Translations under genes and position numbers: made by a program
Notes under the pieces: generated by a model
What the model was told of the DNA's origin: nothing
Database searches by the model: none
What the model saw: only the letters and a program-made list of their open reading frames with translations
From: Crocinitomicaceae bacterium
GTDB taxonomy: Bacteria > Bacteroidota > Bacteroidia > Flavobacteriales_D > Crocinitomicaceae
NCBI GenBank assembly: GCA_021325675.1
Contig: JAJTCM010000001.1
Location: 186,001 to 250,000, forward strand
Reading direction: 5' to 3'
DNA: 64,000 bases
Shown here: one piece after another, positions 17,468 to 27,100 of the stretch
Position numbering within the stretch: position 1 is the first letter of the stretch
Layout: the number at the start of each line of letters is the position of its first letter

Positions 17468-19468
17468 ATGGAGACACTGGAAAAAAGAGCAATTCAATTT
17501 GACAGGAGCGGATTTGAAGACCAGGAGCTGGTTTCAATTTACAAAGCAATTTTAAAGCCAAGGCTGATCGAGGAAAAGATGCTGATCCTCCTCCGCCAGG
17601 GGAAAATCTCGAAATGGTTTTCCGGTTGGGGACAGGAAGGGATTTCCGTTGGGGCGGCCTTAGCAATGAACGACGATGAATTTTTGCTGCCAATGCACCG
17701 CAACCTGGGAATTTTCACCACCCGTGGAATTCCGTTGAACCGCTTGTTTGCACAGTTCCAGGGGAAAATGTCGGGCTTTACCAAAGGCCGCGACCGTTCT
17801 TTCCATTTTGGTTCCAAAGAGCATAAAATTGTGGGAATGATTTCCCATCTCGGCCCGCAACTGGGGATCGCTGACGGAATTGCGCTGGCGTCCAACCTGC
17901 GTGAAGAGCAAAAAGCAACCATCGTATTTTCGGGTGACGGCGGCGCAAGTGAAGGTGACTTCCACGAAGCGCTAAACGTGGCTGCAGTTTGGGATTTACC
18001 GGTAATTTTCGCGATCGAAAACAACGCCTGGGGACTTTCAACGCCAAGCAATGAACAATTCCGCTGCAAGCAATTCATCGACAAGGGAATTGGCTATGGA
18101 ATGGACGCTTTCCAGGTGGACGGAAATAATATTCTCGATGTCATTACGACAATCCGTAAAATTGCCGCTTCCATTCGCCAGAAACCAAGACCGTTTTTGC
18201 TGGAATGCATGACTTTCCGGATGCGCGGCCACGAGGAAGCTTCGGGCACGAAATATTACCCGGAAGGAATCCAGGATACCTGGGCGAAAAAAGACCCGGT
18301 TGCGAATTACGAATTGTATCTCAAGGAAATCGGGGTGCTGGATGACAACGATGTTGAAAAGATGACAGCTGAAATCAAAGCTGAAATCCAGCAAGGTTTG
18401 GATCTCGCTTTTGCAGAAGAAAAAATCGTTCCTGATACTGAGCAGGAATACGCTGACCTGTTCGCGCCGTTTAAACAAGTTGTTGTTGAAGCAAAAGGCC
18501 CAAAAAGCGAAAAACGCTTCATTGACGCCCTTTCCGACGGTTTGCGGCAGTCTATGCAGAAATACCCGGAGCTCGTCATTATGGGCCAGGATGTAGCGGA
18601 ATACGGAGGTGTTTTCAAAATTACCGAAGGTTTCGTGGAAGAATTCGGAAAAGGCCGCGTGCGCAACACCCCGCTGTGTGAATCAGCGATTGTTGGTACA
18701 GGCTTAGGTTTATCTATTGCCGGCATGAAGGCGGTGGTGGAAATGCAGTTCGCCGATTTCGTAACCTGCGGGTTCAACCAGATTGTTAACAATTTAGCTA
18801 AAATACACTGGCGCTGGGGCCAGAATGCAGATGTTGTGGTACGTATGCCTACCGGAGCAGGTTCTGCAGCAGGGCCATTCCACAGTCAAAGCAATGAAGC
18901 GTGGTTTTTCCATACCCCGGGACTCAAAATCGTTTACCCGGCTTTTCCGTCGGATGCGAAAGGCTTGCTGAACGCTGCCATTGAAGACCCGAACCCGGTA
19001 ATGTATTTCGAGCATAAAAACTTATACCGTTCCATTCGCGAAGACGTTTCCGACGATTATTACACTGTTGAAATCGGGAAAGCGCGCACCGTTGAAGCCG
19101 GTGAGGATATTTCCGTGATCACTTACGGAATGGGAGTTCACTGGGCAATGGAAGCTGCCGAAAAGAACCCGGATATTTCGATCGATATTCTCGATCTGCG
19201 TACACTTTTGCCTTTGGATACCGAAGCGATTTACGCCTCCGTTCGCAAAACGGGGAAAGTAATCGTTCTGCATGAAGATTGCATGACCGGTGGAATAGGG
19301 GGCGAGCTTGTTGCGCTGATCAACGAAAACTGTTTCCAGCAACTGGATGCGCCGGTAAAACGGATTGCTTCGCTGGATACGCCGGTTCCTTTTGTTGGCG
19401 AGCTTGAAGACAACTTCCTGCCGAAGAAACGTTTCATGGAAGCCCTCGTTGAGCTGGCGAATTACTAA
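17468..19468 (+). CDS. Fused alpha/beta E1 component of a branched-chain-type 2-oxoacid dehydrogenase
   Basis: The 666-residue protein joins an E1 alpha domain (about 1-330) to an E1 beta domain (about 345-666). The alpha half has the thiamine-diphosphate signature GDGGASEGDFHEALNVAAVW then IENNAWGLS. The beta half has GQDVAEYGGVFKITEGF, RVRNTPLCESAIVGTG and VLHEDCMTGGIGGE. It decarboxylates 2-oxoacids and passes the acyl group to a lipoyl E2. The fused form is common in Bacteroidota and is usually assigned to the 2-oxoisovalerate complex. No E2 or E3 is adjacent. It differs from the split pdhA at 38192, so the cell has at least two such complexes. Confidence 0.85.
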   Translation: METLEKRAIQFDRSGFEDQELVSIYKAILKPRLIEEKMLILLRQGKISKWFSGWGQEGISVGAALAMNDDEFLLPMHRNLGIFTTRGIPLNRLFAQFQGKMSGFTKGRDRSFHFGSKEHKIVGMISHLGPQLGIADGIALASNLREEQKATIVFSGDGGASEGDFHEALNVAAVWDLPVIFAIENNAWGLSTPSNEQFRCKQFIDKGIGYGMDAFQVDGNNILDVITTIRKIAASIRQKPRPFLLECMTFRMRGHEEASGTKYYPEGIQDTWAKKDPVANYELYLKEIGVLDDNDVEKMTAEIKAEIQQGLDLAFAEEKIVPDTEQEYADLFAPFKQVVVEAKGPKSEKRFIDALSDGLRQSMQKYPELVIMGQDVAEYGGVFKITEGFVEEFGKGRVRNTPLCESAIVGTGLGLSIAGMKAVVEMQFADFVTCGFNQIVNNLAKIHWRWGQNADVVVRMPTGAGSAAGPFHSQSNEAWFFHTPGLKIVYPAFPSDAKGLLNAAIEDPNPVMYFEHKNLYRSIREDVSDDYYTVEIGKARTVEAGEDISVITYGMGVHWAMEAAEKNPDISIDILDLRTLLPLDTEAIYASVRKTGKVIVLHEDCMTGGIGGELVALINENCFQQLDAPVKRIASLDTPVPFVGELEDNFLPKKRFMEALVELANY

Positions 19469-19488
19469 AATATTGTCAAGGTAAATTT

Positions 19489-19637
19489 AACCACATAGGT
19501 ACAATAGGTGTATTTGTATGTGGAAGTTTGATTAGGACACTTAACGTTCCAACCGGCCTGACCGATTGGAACGTTTGTTTTCCATGTGAACTGGTTTACT
19601 CCATATTATCTAATCTTTTCTATGTACCTATGTGGTT
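19489..19637. repeat. Intergenic element with perfect 15-base inverted ends, ACCACATAGG family
   Basis: AACCACATAGGTACA (19489-19503) and TGTACCTATGTGGTT (19623-19637) are perfect inverted repeats bounding 149 bases. A second perfect hairpin (19543-19575) sits inside. A 46-base relative with the same ends lies at 21434-21479. No coding sequence is seen inside. Confidence 0.75.
19543..19580 (+). terminator. Hairpin terminator inside the repeat element
   Basis: AACGTTCCAA (19543-19552) and TTGGAACGTT (19566-19575) form a perfect 10-base stem followed by TGTTTT. It probably ends the E1 transcript. Confidence 0.75.
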
Positions 19638-19713
19638 ATATTTCTTTGTTTATTACACAGGAATTAAGGCAAGAGAAGTTTATATTTTGTATTTTTGAAT
19701 AAAATGTAACGTT

Positions 19714-20787
19714 ATGCGCACATTCCTTTTAGCTGTTTTTACTTTTCCTTTTTTCGTTTTAGGTCAGATTCCACCGGGATATTACAATCCGGCGGCGGGA
19801 TTGACAGGAACGCAGTTGCTTGTTGCTTTACACAACATTATCGATAATCACACGGTGGTTTCCTACAATGGCTTATGGAATGCTTACGAAGATACGGACC
19901 GCAAATCCAACGGGAAAGTCTGGGATATTTATACGGATATTCCCGGTGGTACCCCGGTTTACACGTTTAATTTCGGTTCCGACCAGTGTGGCAGCTATTC
20001 TGTGGAAGGTGATTGCTACAACCGCGAGCATACCTGGCCGCAAAGCTGGTTTAACAGTGTTTCAGGGCCAACTTCCGATTTATTTCATGTGTACCCGACA
20101 GACGGCAAAGTCAATGGCGAGCGTGACAATTTTCCCTATGGAAACGTTGGCTCACCGGTGTATTTTGTGAGCTCTAACGGAAGCCAGCTGGGGATTTCTA
20201 ACGATTTAGGCTACAGTCTTGTGGTTTTTGAGCCGATTGATGGCTACAAAGGCGATGTTGCCCGGAATTATTTCTACATGAGCACGCGCTATTATTCCGA
20301 AGACGCAAGCTGGGCAAGCTCTGGTGCAACGGTGAAATCCGATATCAAAGACTGGCAGCTTAATGTACTTTTGAAATGGCACCACGATGATCCGGTGAGT
20401 CCGAAAGAAACAGCGCGCAACAATACGATTTACGATGATTACCAGCACAACCGCAATCCTTTTATCGATCATCCGGAGTGGGCTGACAGCATCTGGGGCG
20501 AAAGGGTGGAGAATTTCATTGCGTCCGTCGGACTGGAAGAACAGGAAACCGAAAACATCAGCTTGTATCCGAACCCGGCTAAAGAAAAGTTTCACCTGGA
20601 ATCAGGAAATGTAAATGCGTTTACGTTGGAAATCAGGGATCTTCATGGCCGTAGAATTGAGCCTGCGCTTCAAAGCGAAAACGGTTTGATCAGCGTGGAT
20701 TGCTCTTCCTGGGAAAATGGGGTTTACTTCATTCAGCTTGTGCGGGGAAATTCGGTGAAAAATTTCCATTTCATCAAAGCGGATTAA
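19714..20787 (+). CDS. Secreted endonuclease I family nuclease with T9SS type A sorting domain
   Basis: The 357-residue protein has a signal peptide (about 1-18). The endonuclease I (EndoI/NucM, His-Me finger) domain spans about 25-265. The key motif is NREHTWPQSWF with H106 as likely catalytic base, followed by SDLFHVYPTDGKVNGERDN, and PKETARNNTIYDDYQHNRNP near the end. The sorting domain (about 283-357) starts SLYPNPAKEKFHLE and ends GVYFIQLVR and NFHFIKAD. It should degrade extracellular DNA or RNA for nutrients. A TATTTTTG -7 box lies at 19690-19697. The stop overlaps the convergent gene by 4 bases. Confidence 0.9.
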   Translation: MRTFLLAVFTFPFFVLGQIPPGYYNPAAGLTGTQLLVALHNIIDNHTVVSYNGLWNAYEDTDRKSNGKVWDIYTDIPGGTPVYTFNFGSDQCGSYSVEGDCYNREHTWPQSWFNSVSGPTSDLFHVYPTDGKVNGERDNFPYGNVGSPVYFVSSNGSQLGISNDLGYSLVVFEPIDGYKGDVARNYFYMSTRYYSEDASWASSGATVKSDIKDWQLNVLLKWHHDDPVSPKETARNNTIYDDYQHNRNPFIDHPEWADSIWGERVENFIASVGLEEQETENISLYPNPAKEKFHLESGNVNAFTLEIRDLHGRRIEPALQSENGLISVDCSSWENGVYFIQLVRGNSVKNFHFIKAD

Positions 20788-21368
20788 TTTCTCCTTCTGC
20801 GGAGCTGCTCTTCCATGCGCTTTGTAATCAGCTGAAACAGGAGCTTCGTGTCTTTTTCATTCAGTTTTCTTCCCAAACGGATCACTTTGCCCATGTAATC
20901 AAATTCAATGCGTTCGCCGCCGCGGATCCAGGGTGAAGCTTCCCAAACAGACTGGATTGAATTTTCTTTAGGCTGCTGGACGCGCATTTTGGATATATTT
21001 TCGAGATAATATTCCATGGCATTTCCGTAGCCTTTAATCCCTTTTTTAATGCTCAGGCTGGTTTCATTGATCTTGATGTATTCCTTTCCCCATAAGAGCC
21101 AGAAAAACTGTCTTCCGACGCGAAAGGCGTAATATGCCCAAAAAACAAGGAAAATAATAATGATCAGTTTCTGCTGGTCGTTTTCCTGCTGGGTACGTCC
21201 CAGCTTCATGCTGAAAAAAGCCCAGATTGTCACTGCTCCAATGGTAAGCCACATCGAAAACCAGGCGCCCATCAATGCTTTTTGCCACCCAACGTTTTCC
21301 GGGGAGATGATAATTGTTGTTTTATTTTTATCATCCACAAAAGAAGTGCGCTCTCCGATCCATTTCAT
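20784..21368 (-). CDS. Two-helix membrane protein of unknown function
   Basis: The 194-residue protein has two hydrophobic segments (about 31-53 and 69-92) between an N-terminal beta-like segment and a soluble C-terminal domain (about 95-194). This resembles PH-like membrane proteins, but no family could be named with confidence. A -7 box TACCTTTG on the minus strand (21373-21380) lies only 5 bases before the ATG, so the message may be nearly leaderless. It converges on the endonuclease gene with a 4-base overlap. Confidence 0.6.
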   Translation of the reverse strand: MKWIGERTSFVDDKNKTTIIISPENVGWQKALMGAWFSMWLTIGAVTIWAFFSMKLGRTQQENDQQKLIIIIFLVFWAYYAFRVGRQFFWLLWGKEYIKINETSLSIKKGIKGYGNAMEYYLENISKMRVQQPKENSIQSVWEASPWIRGGERIEFDYMGKVIRLGRKLNEKDTKLLFQLITKRMEEQLRRRRN

Positions 21369-21433
21369 GGCGCAAAGGTAGCATATAAAAAAAGAAGTGT
21401 TCTAAAAAAACGTCGATAATTTAAGATTAATTC

Positions 21434-21479
21434 AACCACATAGGCACAATCGGAAATAGACTCTGTTCCCTATGTGGTA
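21434..21479. repeat. Short element of the ACCACATAGG family
   Basis: ACCACATAGG (21435-21444) and CCTATGTGGT (21469-21478) form a perfect 10-base inverted pair around a 24-base loop. The sequence matches the ends of the 149-base element at 19489-19637. Confidence 0.65.
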
Positions 21480-21504
21480 AAAATATTTCCTAAGCCGGGA
21501 CATT

Positions 21505-21540
21505 GCATAAAAAACAAAAGGCAACCCGGAGGCTGCCTTT
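21505..21540 (-). terminator. Rho-independent terminator of the HYR/Omp28 gene
   Basis: Read on the minus strand, AAAGGCAGCC and GGTTGCCTTT form a stem around a short loop, followed by TTGTTTTTTATG. It lies just after the stop of the gene ending at 21561. Confidence 0.85.
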
Positions 21541-21560
21541 CATATATTCTGAATGGAATT

Positions 21561-24035
21561 TTAGTTTTTAATCAGTTGCTGAGCGCATTTCTCACCGTTT
21601 TCCAATGTGAATTCAAGGATGTAAAGGCCATTATTGAAGCCTTCCAGTGAGATTTCACCGCTTAAGTCCTGAACGGCTTGCGTAGCGATTATTTTGCCGT
21701 CAACCGTCACAATGTTTACCGAGCAAATCTTTTTCCCTGCTGAGAAATGAACGTTTCCGCTTGTCGGGTTCGGGAAGAAACTGATCTCGCTTCCGGTATT
21801 TTCATGGATGGAAACGTTGTTCATGAAAGTAACATCAAAAGTACACTGGGTTGTATTTCCACAGCCGTCAGTTGCGGACACCGTAACAGCATTTACTCCT
21901 GAGTTTAAAGTCGTTCCGGCAGCCGGGCTTTGCAGGTAAGTCACGTTGGCAGGTGTACAATGCGTTGCTGGTGTTGTTTCAGTAATGAAATCAGGCATCA
22001 GGTCGCCATCGGATGTGTAAAACAAAGTTACATCGCCCGGGCACTGTAATGTAAACTGGTCGGCTATGTAAGTCACGTCAAACGTGCATTGCGTTGTGTT
22101 TCCGCAATCATCGCTGGCCGTGTAAGTAACGGTATTTACGCCTGCAGTCATTACTGTTCCTGCCGGTGGGCTTTGAGTATAAATCACATCGTCAGGCGTA
22201 CAGGTTGTACCCATAACAACAGCCGCACTGAAATCAGGAAGCGTGTTCCCGTTGTCTGTATAATACAGGGTAGCGGGTTGTGGGCATTCGAAAACGAATT
22301 CATCCAAAACCTGCACAGCATCGAAGTGGATCTGACCGGCGTTATCGATTTTTCCGGCCGGATCAAACAGCAGGCCGATAATATGCATTTGTTCTGTATC
22401 CCAGGTTGCAGGAATTTCAAACGTAAAAGTCTGCGAGTGCGTTTCGCCCATGTTCACGGTTGCAGGGAAACTATTTTCCATTCCGTTGAAATCCGGTTCA
22501 ATGGCGCGCGCTACGTGGTTGTAAACCATTTGTGCTGCAGGAACGGAAGAAGGAAGGGTTTCGTAACCTCCCATAACGCCGTTGCCGCCGCCGGCATAAT
22601 AATTTGTCTGGTTATAGCCGGATCCGGTTCCGCGAACGCTGTCCTCTACCAAAACACAGGCAAGCTTATAGCTGCTGTTGGCCGCCGCCTGGAATTCTGC
22701 GCTCACCGTTACTGTCAGCGTGCGTGAAATCGGCAGGAAAGTAGCTGTATTGTTGATGAAAGCTTTAGGCGCCTGGGTGATCCGCTGCAGGAAATCAGGT
22801 TCCATAGCGGAAGGGTCAACGTCCGGGCCGCGGTCAACCAAAGCGGAAGGATAGCCGCCGATCATCGTTCCAACGCCCGCATCGTATTCCGTAATTGTCA
22901 TCGGGTCACCGTTGTGAACAGCAATCCCGATCCAGTTGTCACCATAAGTTTCAGCCATTTTATCCATGTAAACAGCGCCGCGCGGGCACCAGCCACACCA
23001 GGTTCCTGTTCCTTCTTCTGCTACAACCACTTTACCTGCTGCCGGAACAATAGGGTCAATCGTTAAGCTCGCGTCATCGTCGTTTGTATCACCATCGGTC
23101 ATGTTCCCGTTTACATTGGAAATCGTCGCTGTCAAAACGTTTGATCCTGCAATCAAAGCCAGGGGCGTTGAAAAGCTGATTTCTGTTTCCGCGAGGGAAG
23201 CCAGGTTCAGGCCTGTAACGTTTTGTGTTTCATCAGCTCCGTTGTAATTGTAAGTAATATCAAACGAGTTGATTGTTGTTGTACCGAGGTTTCTCACTTT
23301 CAGCTTGCGCGTTACATTGCTTCCTGCGAGGTATGCGCCAGTAATTGAAACGAGGTTTGCAGAAAGGTTAAGCGCCGGCAAAACATAAGGCGTTACCGTA
23401 TATTCAAAATCATCGAGGTAAAAACCGCTGGAATACGGGGCAACCTGGTCAACCGGGAAAATATCGATCGAAGCTATCTGGTTTTCAGAATTAGAGAAAG
23501 AAGCTGCGAGGTTATTATCAATGAAAACTTCCCAGGTATTGGTGTTGAAATTGATATCCAGGCGGAAGTTAAACCATACGTTTTGCGGGTAAGTGGTTGT
23601 TTCGTCCAGTCCGGTGAGGTTTGTAATTGCCAGGGACATATCATCGTTGAAATTGAAGTCTGCAGCCCAGATCTGGCCGATTACTGCATTGCGCTGCAGG
23701 TTGAAATAAGCCGCTTTGCCGCTTTGTACGAAAAGGTTCATGCTCATGGAGAAAGAGCCTGTGTTCAGTACTCCGAAATTGCGAACCTGGTCTACAGGGC
23801 CGCCCGTTTGCACCGTCGATGAAAAATACATGGAATTTGGCGCACTGGCCGAGTTGGCATTGGAAACAACCCCGTCCTCAGCTCCGCCGGGCTGGTTGCT
23901 CCAGGTTGTCCAGGCGCCTCCGCTTTGCTGGGCAAGCTTCTGACCGGCCGTATAAGAGTCGAAGTTATCTGAAAATGTTTGCGCACTGAGGTAAGCAGAA
24001 AACAAACAGGAAGATAGGATAAAGATTTTTTTCAT
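21561..24035 (-). CDS. Secreted Omp28-like protein with two HYR modules and T9SS type A sorting domain
   Basis: The 824-residue protein has a signal peptide (about 1-18). An N-terminal beta-sandwich (about 20-215) and a CARDB-like segment (about 220-330) follow. An Omp28/thioredoxin-like domain contains C347-G-W-C350 in GTGTWCGWCPRG. Two HYR-like modules (about 590-670 and 675-755) share SPPAGT or SPAAGT and DGCGNTTQCTFDVT or DDCGNTTQCTFDVT. The sorting domain (about 765-824) starts SFFPNPTSGNVHF. The protein should be displayed or released by T9SS. The CxxC may be redox active, but the role is unknown. It is followed by a strong terminator. Confidence 0.85.
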   Translation of the reverse strand: MKKIFILSSCLFSAYLSAQTFSDNFDSYTAGQKLAQQSGGAWTTWSNQPGGAEDGVVSNANSASAPNSMYFSSTVQTGGPVDQVRNFGVLNTGSFSMSMNLFVQSGKAAYFNLQRNAVIGQIWAADFNFNDDMSLAITNLTGLDETTTYPQNVWFNFRLDINFNTNTWEVFIDNNLAASFSNSENQIASIDIFPVDQVAPYSSGFYLDDFEYTVTPYVLPALNLSANLVSITGAYLAGSNVTRKLKVRNLGTTTINSFDITYNYNGADETQNVTGLNLASLAETEISFSTPLALIAGSNVLTATISNVNGNMTDGDTNDDDASLTIDPIVPAAGKVVVAEEGTGTWCGWCPRGAVYMDKMAETYGDNWIGIAVHNGDPMTITEYDAGVGTMIGGYPSALVDRGPDVDPSAMEPDFLQRITQAPKAFINNTATFLPISRTLTVTVSAEFQAAANSSYKLACVLVEDSVRGTGSGYNQTNYYAGGGNGVMGGYETLPSSVPAAQMVYNHVARAIEPDFNGMENSFPATVNMGETHSQTFTFEIPATWDTEQMHIIGLLFDPAGKIDNAGQIHFDAVQVLDEFVFECPQPATLYYTDNGNTLPDFSAAVVMGTTCTPDDVIYTQSPPAGTVMTAGVNTVTYTASDDCGNTTQCTFDVTYIADQFTLQCPGDVTLFYTSDGDLMPDFITETTPATHCTPANVTYLQSPAAGTTLNSGVNAVTVSATDGCGNTTQCTFDVTFMNNVSIHENTGSEISFFPNPTSGNVHFSAGKKICSVNIVTVDGKIIATQAVQDLSGEISLEGFNNGLYILEFTLENGEKCAQQLIKN

Positions 24036-24169
24036 ATAGTTTAATTTAGTATCAACAAAAATGATTAAAAGTTAAGGTAAAACAGAATTATTTAAGGGTA
24101 GAAATATCCGACTATTGTATTCCTATGAAGAAATTTGATAACAGCGATTTATTAAAAGCTTATCCGCGA

Positions 24170-27100
24170 TTATTTAAGTATGGTAATATTGCCTTTGATA
24201 ATCTCTGAATTTCCGCCAACGCAGGTCACTTCCAGGTAATAATCGAAGACATCGGGATCGAGCTTGCGGCTTTTGAACGTACCGTCCCATCCGTTTTTAG
24301 GGTCTGTGGATTCAAAAACGAGCTCCCCCCAGCGGTTATAAACCCGGAGCAGCATACTTTCAATTTGAGGCCCGCGAACATAAAAAAGCTCATTTTTGCC
24401 TTTTTCATTCGGGGAGAAAGCATTGGGAACATAGACGTAAGGCGGCTTGCATTCGGAAGTCACACAAAGGATGGAAACGGTATCTGTGGCGGTACACAAG
24501 CCATCTGTCACCTGGACGGTAAACGTGGTTGTCTGGTTGATGATTGCGCTGGTTTGCTGAGCATCCGGATCGTCTACACCGTTCGCAGGTGACCATTGAT
24601 AAGTGTAACTGCCTGCCGGGAATGCGCTAAGCGTAACCTCCGTTCCGCTGATTACAACGGTATCGCTCGCAAGGGCATTAACTGCCAGCGAATTGACCGG
24701 GCTGACTTCTACCAGGATCGAATCCGTAAAAATGCAGCCATTGGACGCAGTTACGTCAACATAGAGGTAAGCCGGCTGGTCAGTAACGGCAGATACGCTT
24801 GAAGGACTGAGCTGGGTTTTGATCAGCGAAGCTGGTCGCCAGTTATACGTAAAAGTAAAGGGGCTGTTATTGATAGCATTGACAATAAAATCTTCCCCTT
24901 CGCAGACGGGCCCGCTTCCCGTAAGCTGATGACCGGCGCTCGTGACCCGAACCGTGACGCTGTCTGTGAGTTCGCAGCCGGGATTAGCCAGCCGGACATA
25001 ATATGTCTGTACCTGGTTCTGCGGGTTAATGAGCAAGGTTGAATCCTGGAGGGATGAGTTCAGGGTATCGGTGAAACTGCTGTTGGATGACCAGTGAAAA
25101 TCGGAGGATGTGCCGAAGCTGTTGGCAACCAGCTCAATGGCATCGTAAGAGCAAAGTGTTGTATCGTTTGAAGCGCTCAATTGCAAAGGGCCGCTCACTT
25201 CAATAGTCGTTTTGGCGGTATCGACCAGCAGACAGATGCTGTCTTGGGAAATCAGGAAAACCTCATAAACGCCGACAGAATCAAAAACGACCGTGGGGCT
25301 AAAGATCAGGGAAGAGGTGTCACCGTTGCCAAACACCCAGTAATAAGTATCGGAAGCAACCGTTTCATTAATGAAAGTTACCGTAAAAGGTGTACATCCG
25401 GTTGTGTCGCTGGCTGCAAATTTGGTGTCAAGGATGAGCTCAAAGTCATACTTAAAAATGAGGTTGTTGCAGTTAGGACTCAGGTTTTGACTGGACCAGG
25501 CATTGGGGCTTGTCGGAAAATCACTGTTTCCCCCGCATCCTCCGCAAACGGACTGGTACACGACACCGTTTTTGTCATAGCGGGAAGTTCCGCCGTCTAC
25601 ATGTTCTTCGGCAAACGGCCCGCCGAGATAAGTGGCATACTTCAGGGAATTAAAGCTGCGCTCAATGACCATCAGGTAAAAATCAAAGCCGTTAGGCGGG
25701 ACAGGGTTTTCGCCGGCTGTGACTTCCATGCCACTGAGGGGAACTCCCTGTAAAATATTAGCCCCCCAGCCGGAAACGTAGATGTTGCCGCAAATGTCCA
25801 CCAGAAAAGCGGAAGGGGAGATGTTGATATTCCCGTCACCGTTTCCAAAAACCGTTGAGTTTTCAAGTATAGCCAGGTTTTCATCCAGCTTGGCGATGAA
25901 TTGTCCGCTGTTGGGGTTGACAAATCCGGCGTTGACAACCGGGAAAGTTCCCCCGCGGGATTGCCCGAGCAGGAAAACATTGTCATTCCGGTCAATTTCA
26001 ACAAAAAAGGCCTGATCGTAGTTTGCTGTGCCGATGTAGGAAATACGTTCAATAAAATTCCCCATGGGGTTCAGCTTACCGACAAAGCCATCTGAAATCC
26101 CGCCATTATAAGCAGGCTGATAGCTCCCCGCTGTCTGGGGAAGGTTTGATGAGCACGTTCCCCCGGCAAAAACCATATTGTAGCTGGAATCAATTTTCAC
26201 GGAATAACAGGCATCGTTATTGTCGCCGCCAACATAAGTCGAGAAAAGCAGGTTGGATAAATTAGGGTTTAATTTAAAAATAACGCCATCCTGCTGTCCG
26301 GCATTTGTAGCCTGGTAGGCATTGAAAACGGGAAAATTCGTTGAACGCGAACAGGAAGCCACGAGGCAGTTGCTGTTTGAATCCAGCATGATTTCGCCGC
26401 GAAACTGGTCGCCATAATTCGTTGTCAGGGAATCGTAATAAATCGTGCTGCTGTAGCCGCCGTTTTTTCCAAAAATAGTATAGTTTACGCCGTCGTTGTC
26501 GCTTCCGCCCAGGTAGGTGGATGCCAGCAGCTGGTGACCGTTGGCGCTGATACGGGCGATGTAGATGTCCGTGCCGGTATTGCCGAAGTTTGAGCCGTTA
26601 AACTGGATCGTCAGGGGCTGTCCGCCTGCGTGGAAATTCTGGTAACCGCCCTGGATCGGGAAATCGAGACTCGAGGTTACTCCATAAACGTACACGTTGT
26701 TTTGCTTGTCGCAGATAAGGCTATGAACGGTTTCCGTACCCTGCGTGTCATCACCTCCGCCTAAAAAAGTCGTCCAGAGCATGGTTGTGCCGTCCGCGCT
26801 GTATTTGGAAACAAAAGCGTCCGTTGTAATGCTTCCTCCCACATTTGGGACCGTGAAATTGGAATTCACATCGTAGGCGGCGTCATCAGGCGTTGGATAA
26901 GCATTTCCGTAAACCGTACCGCCGGAATAAGCCGTTCCGTCATAGCCATAAGTGGCCGACATTCCGAAGTTATCCGTTACTGAACCACAGTAAGTGGCAA
27001 AAACCAGCACCGGGTCGATGATTAATTTGTAAAGTTTGTTGTAGTTCTTCAATTTGAAGCGAACGGTATTTTCTGAAAGCTCAAAAGTACAGCCAACTTC

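Noticed and set aside
18038-18478. Minus-strand frames opposite the fused E1 gene
   Set aside because: The plus strand encodes conserved E1 motifs throughout; the antisense frames show no domain.
22089-22727. 212-codon plus-strand frame inside the Omp28/HYR gene
   Set aside because: Antisense shadow; the minus strand has recognisable CxxC, HYR and sorting domains across the same bases.
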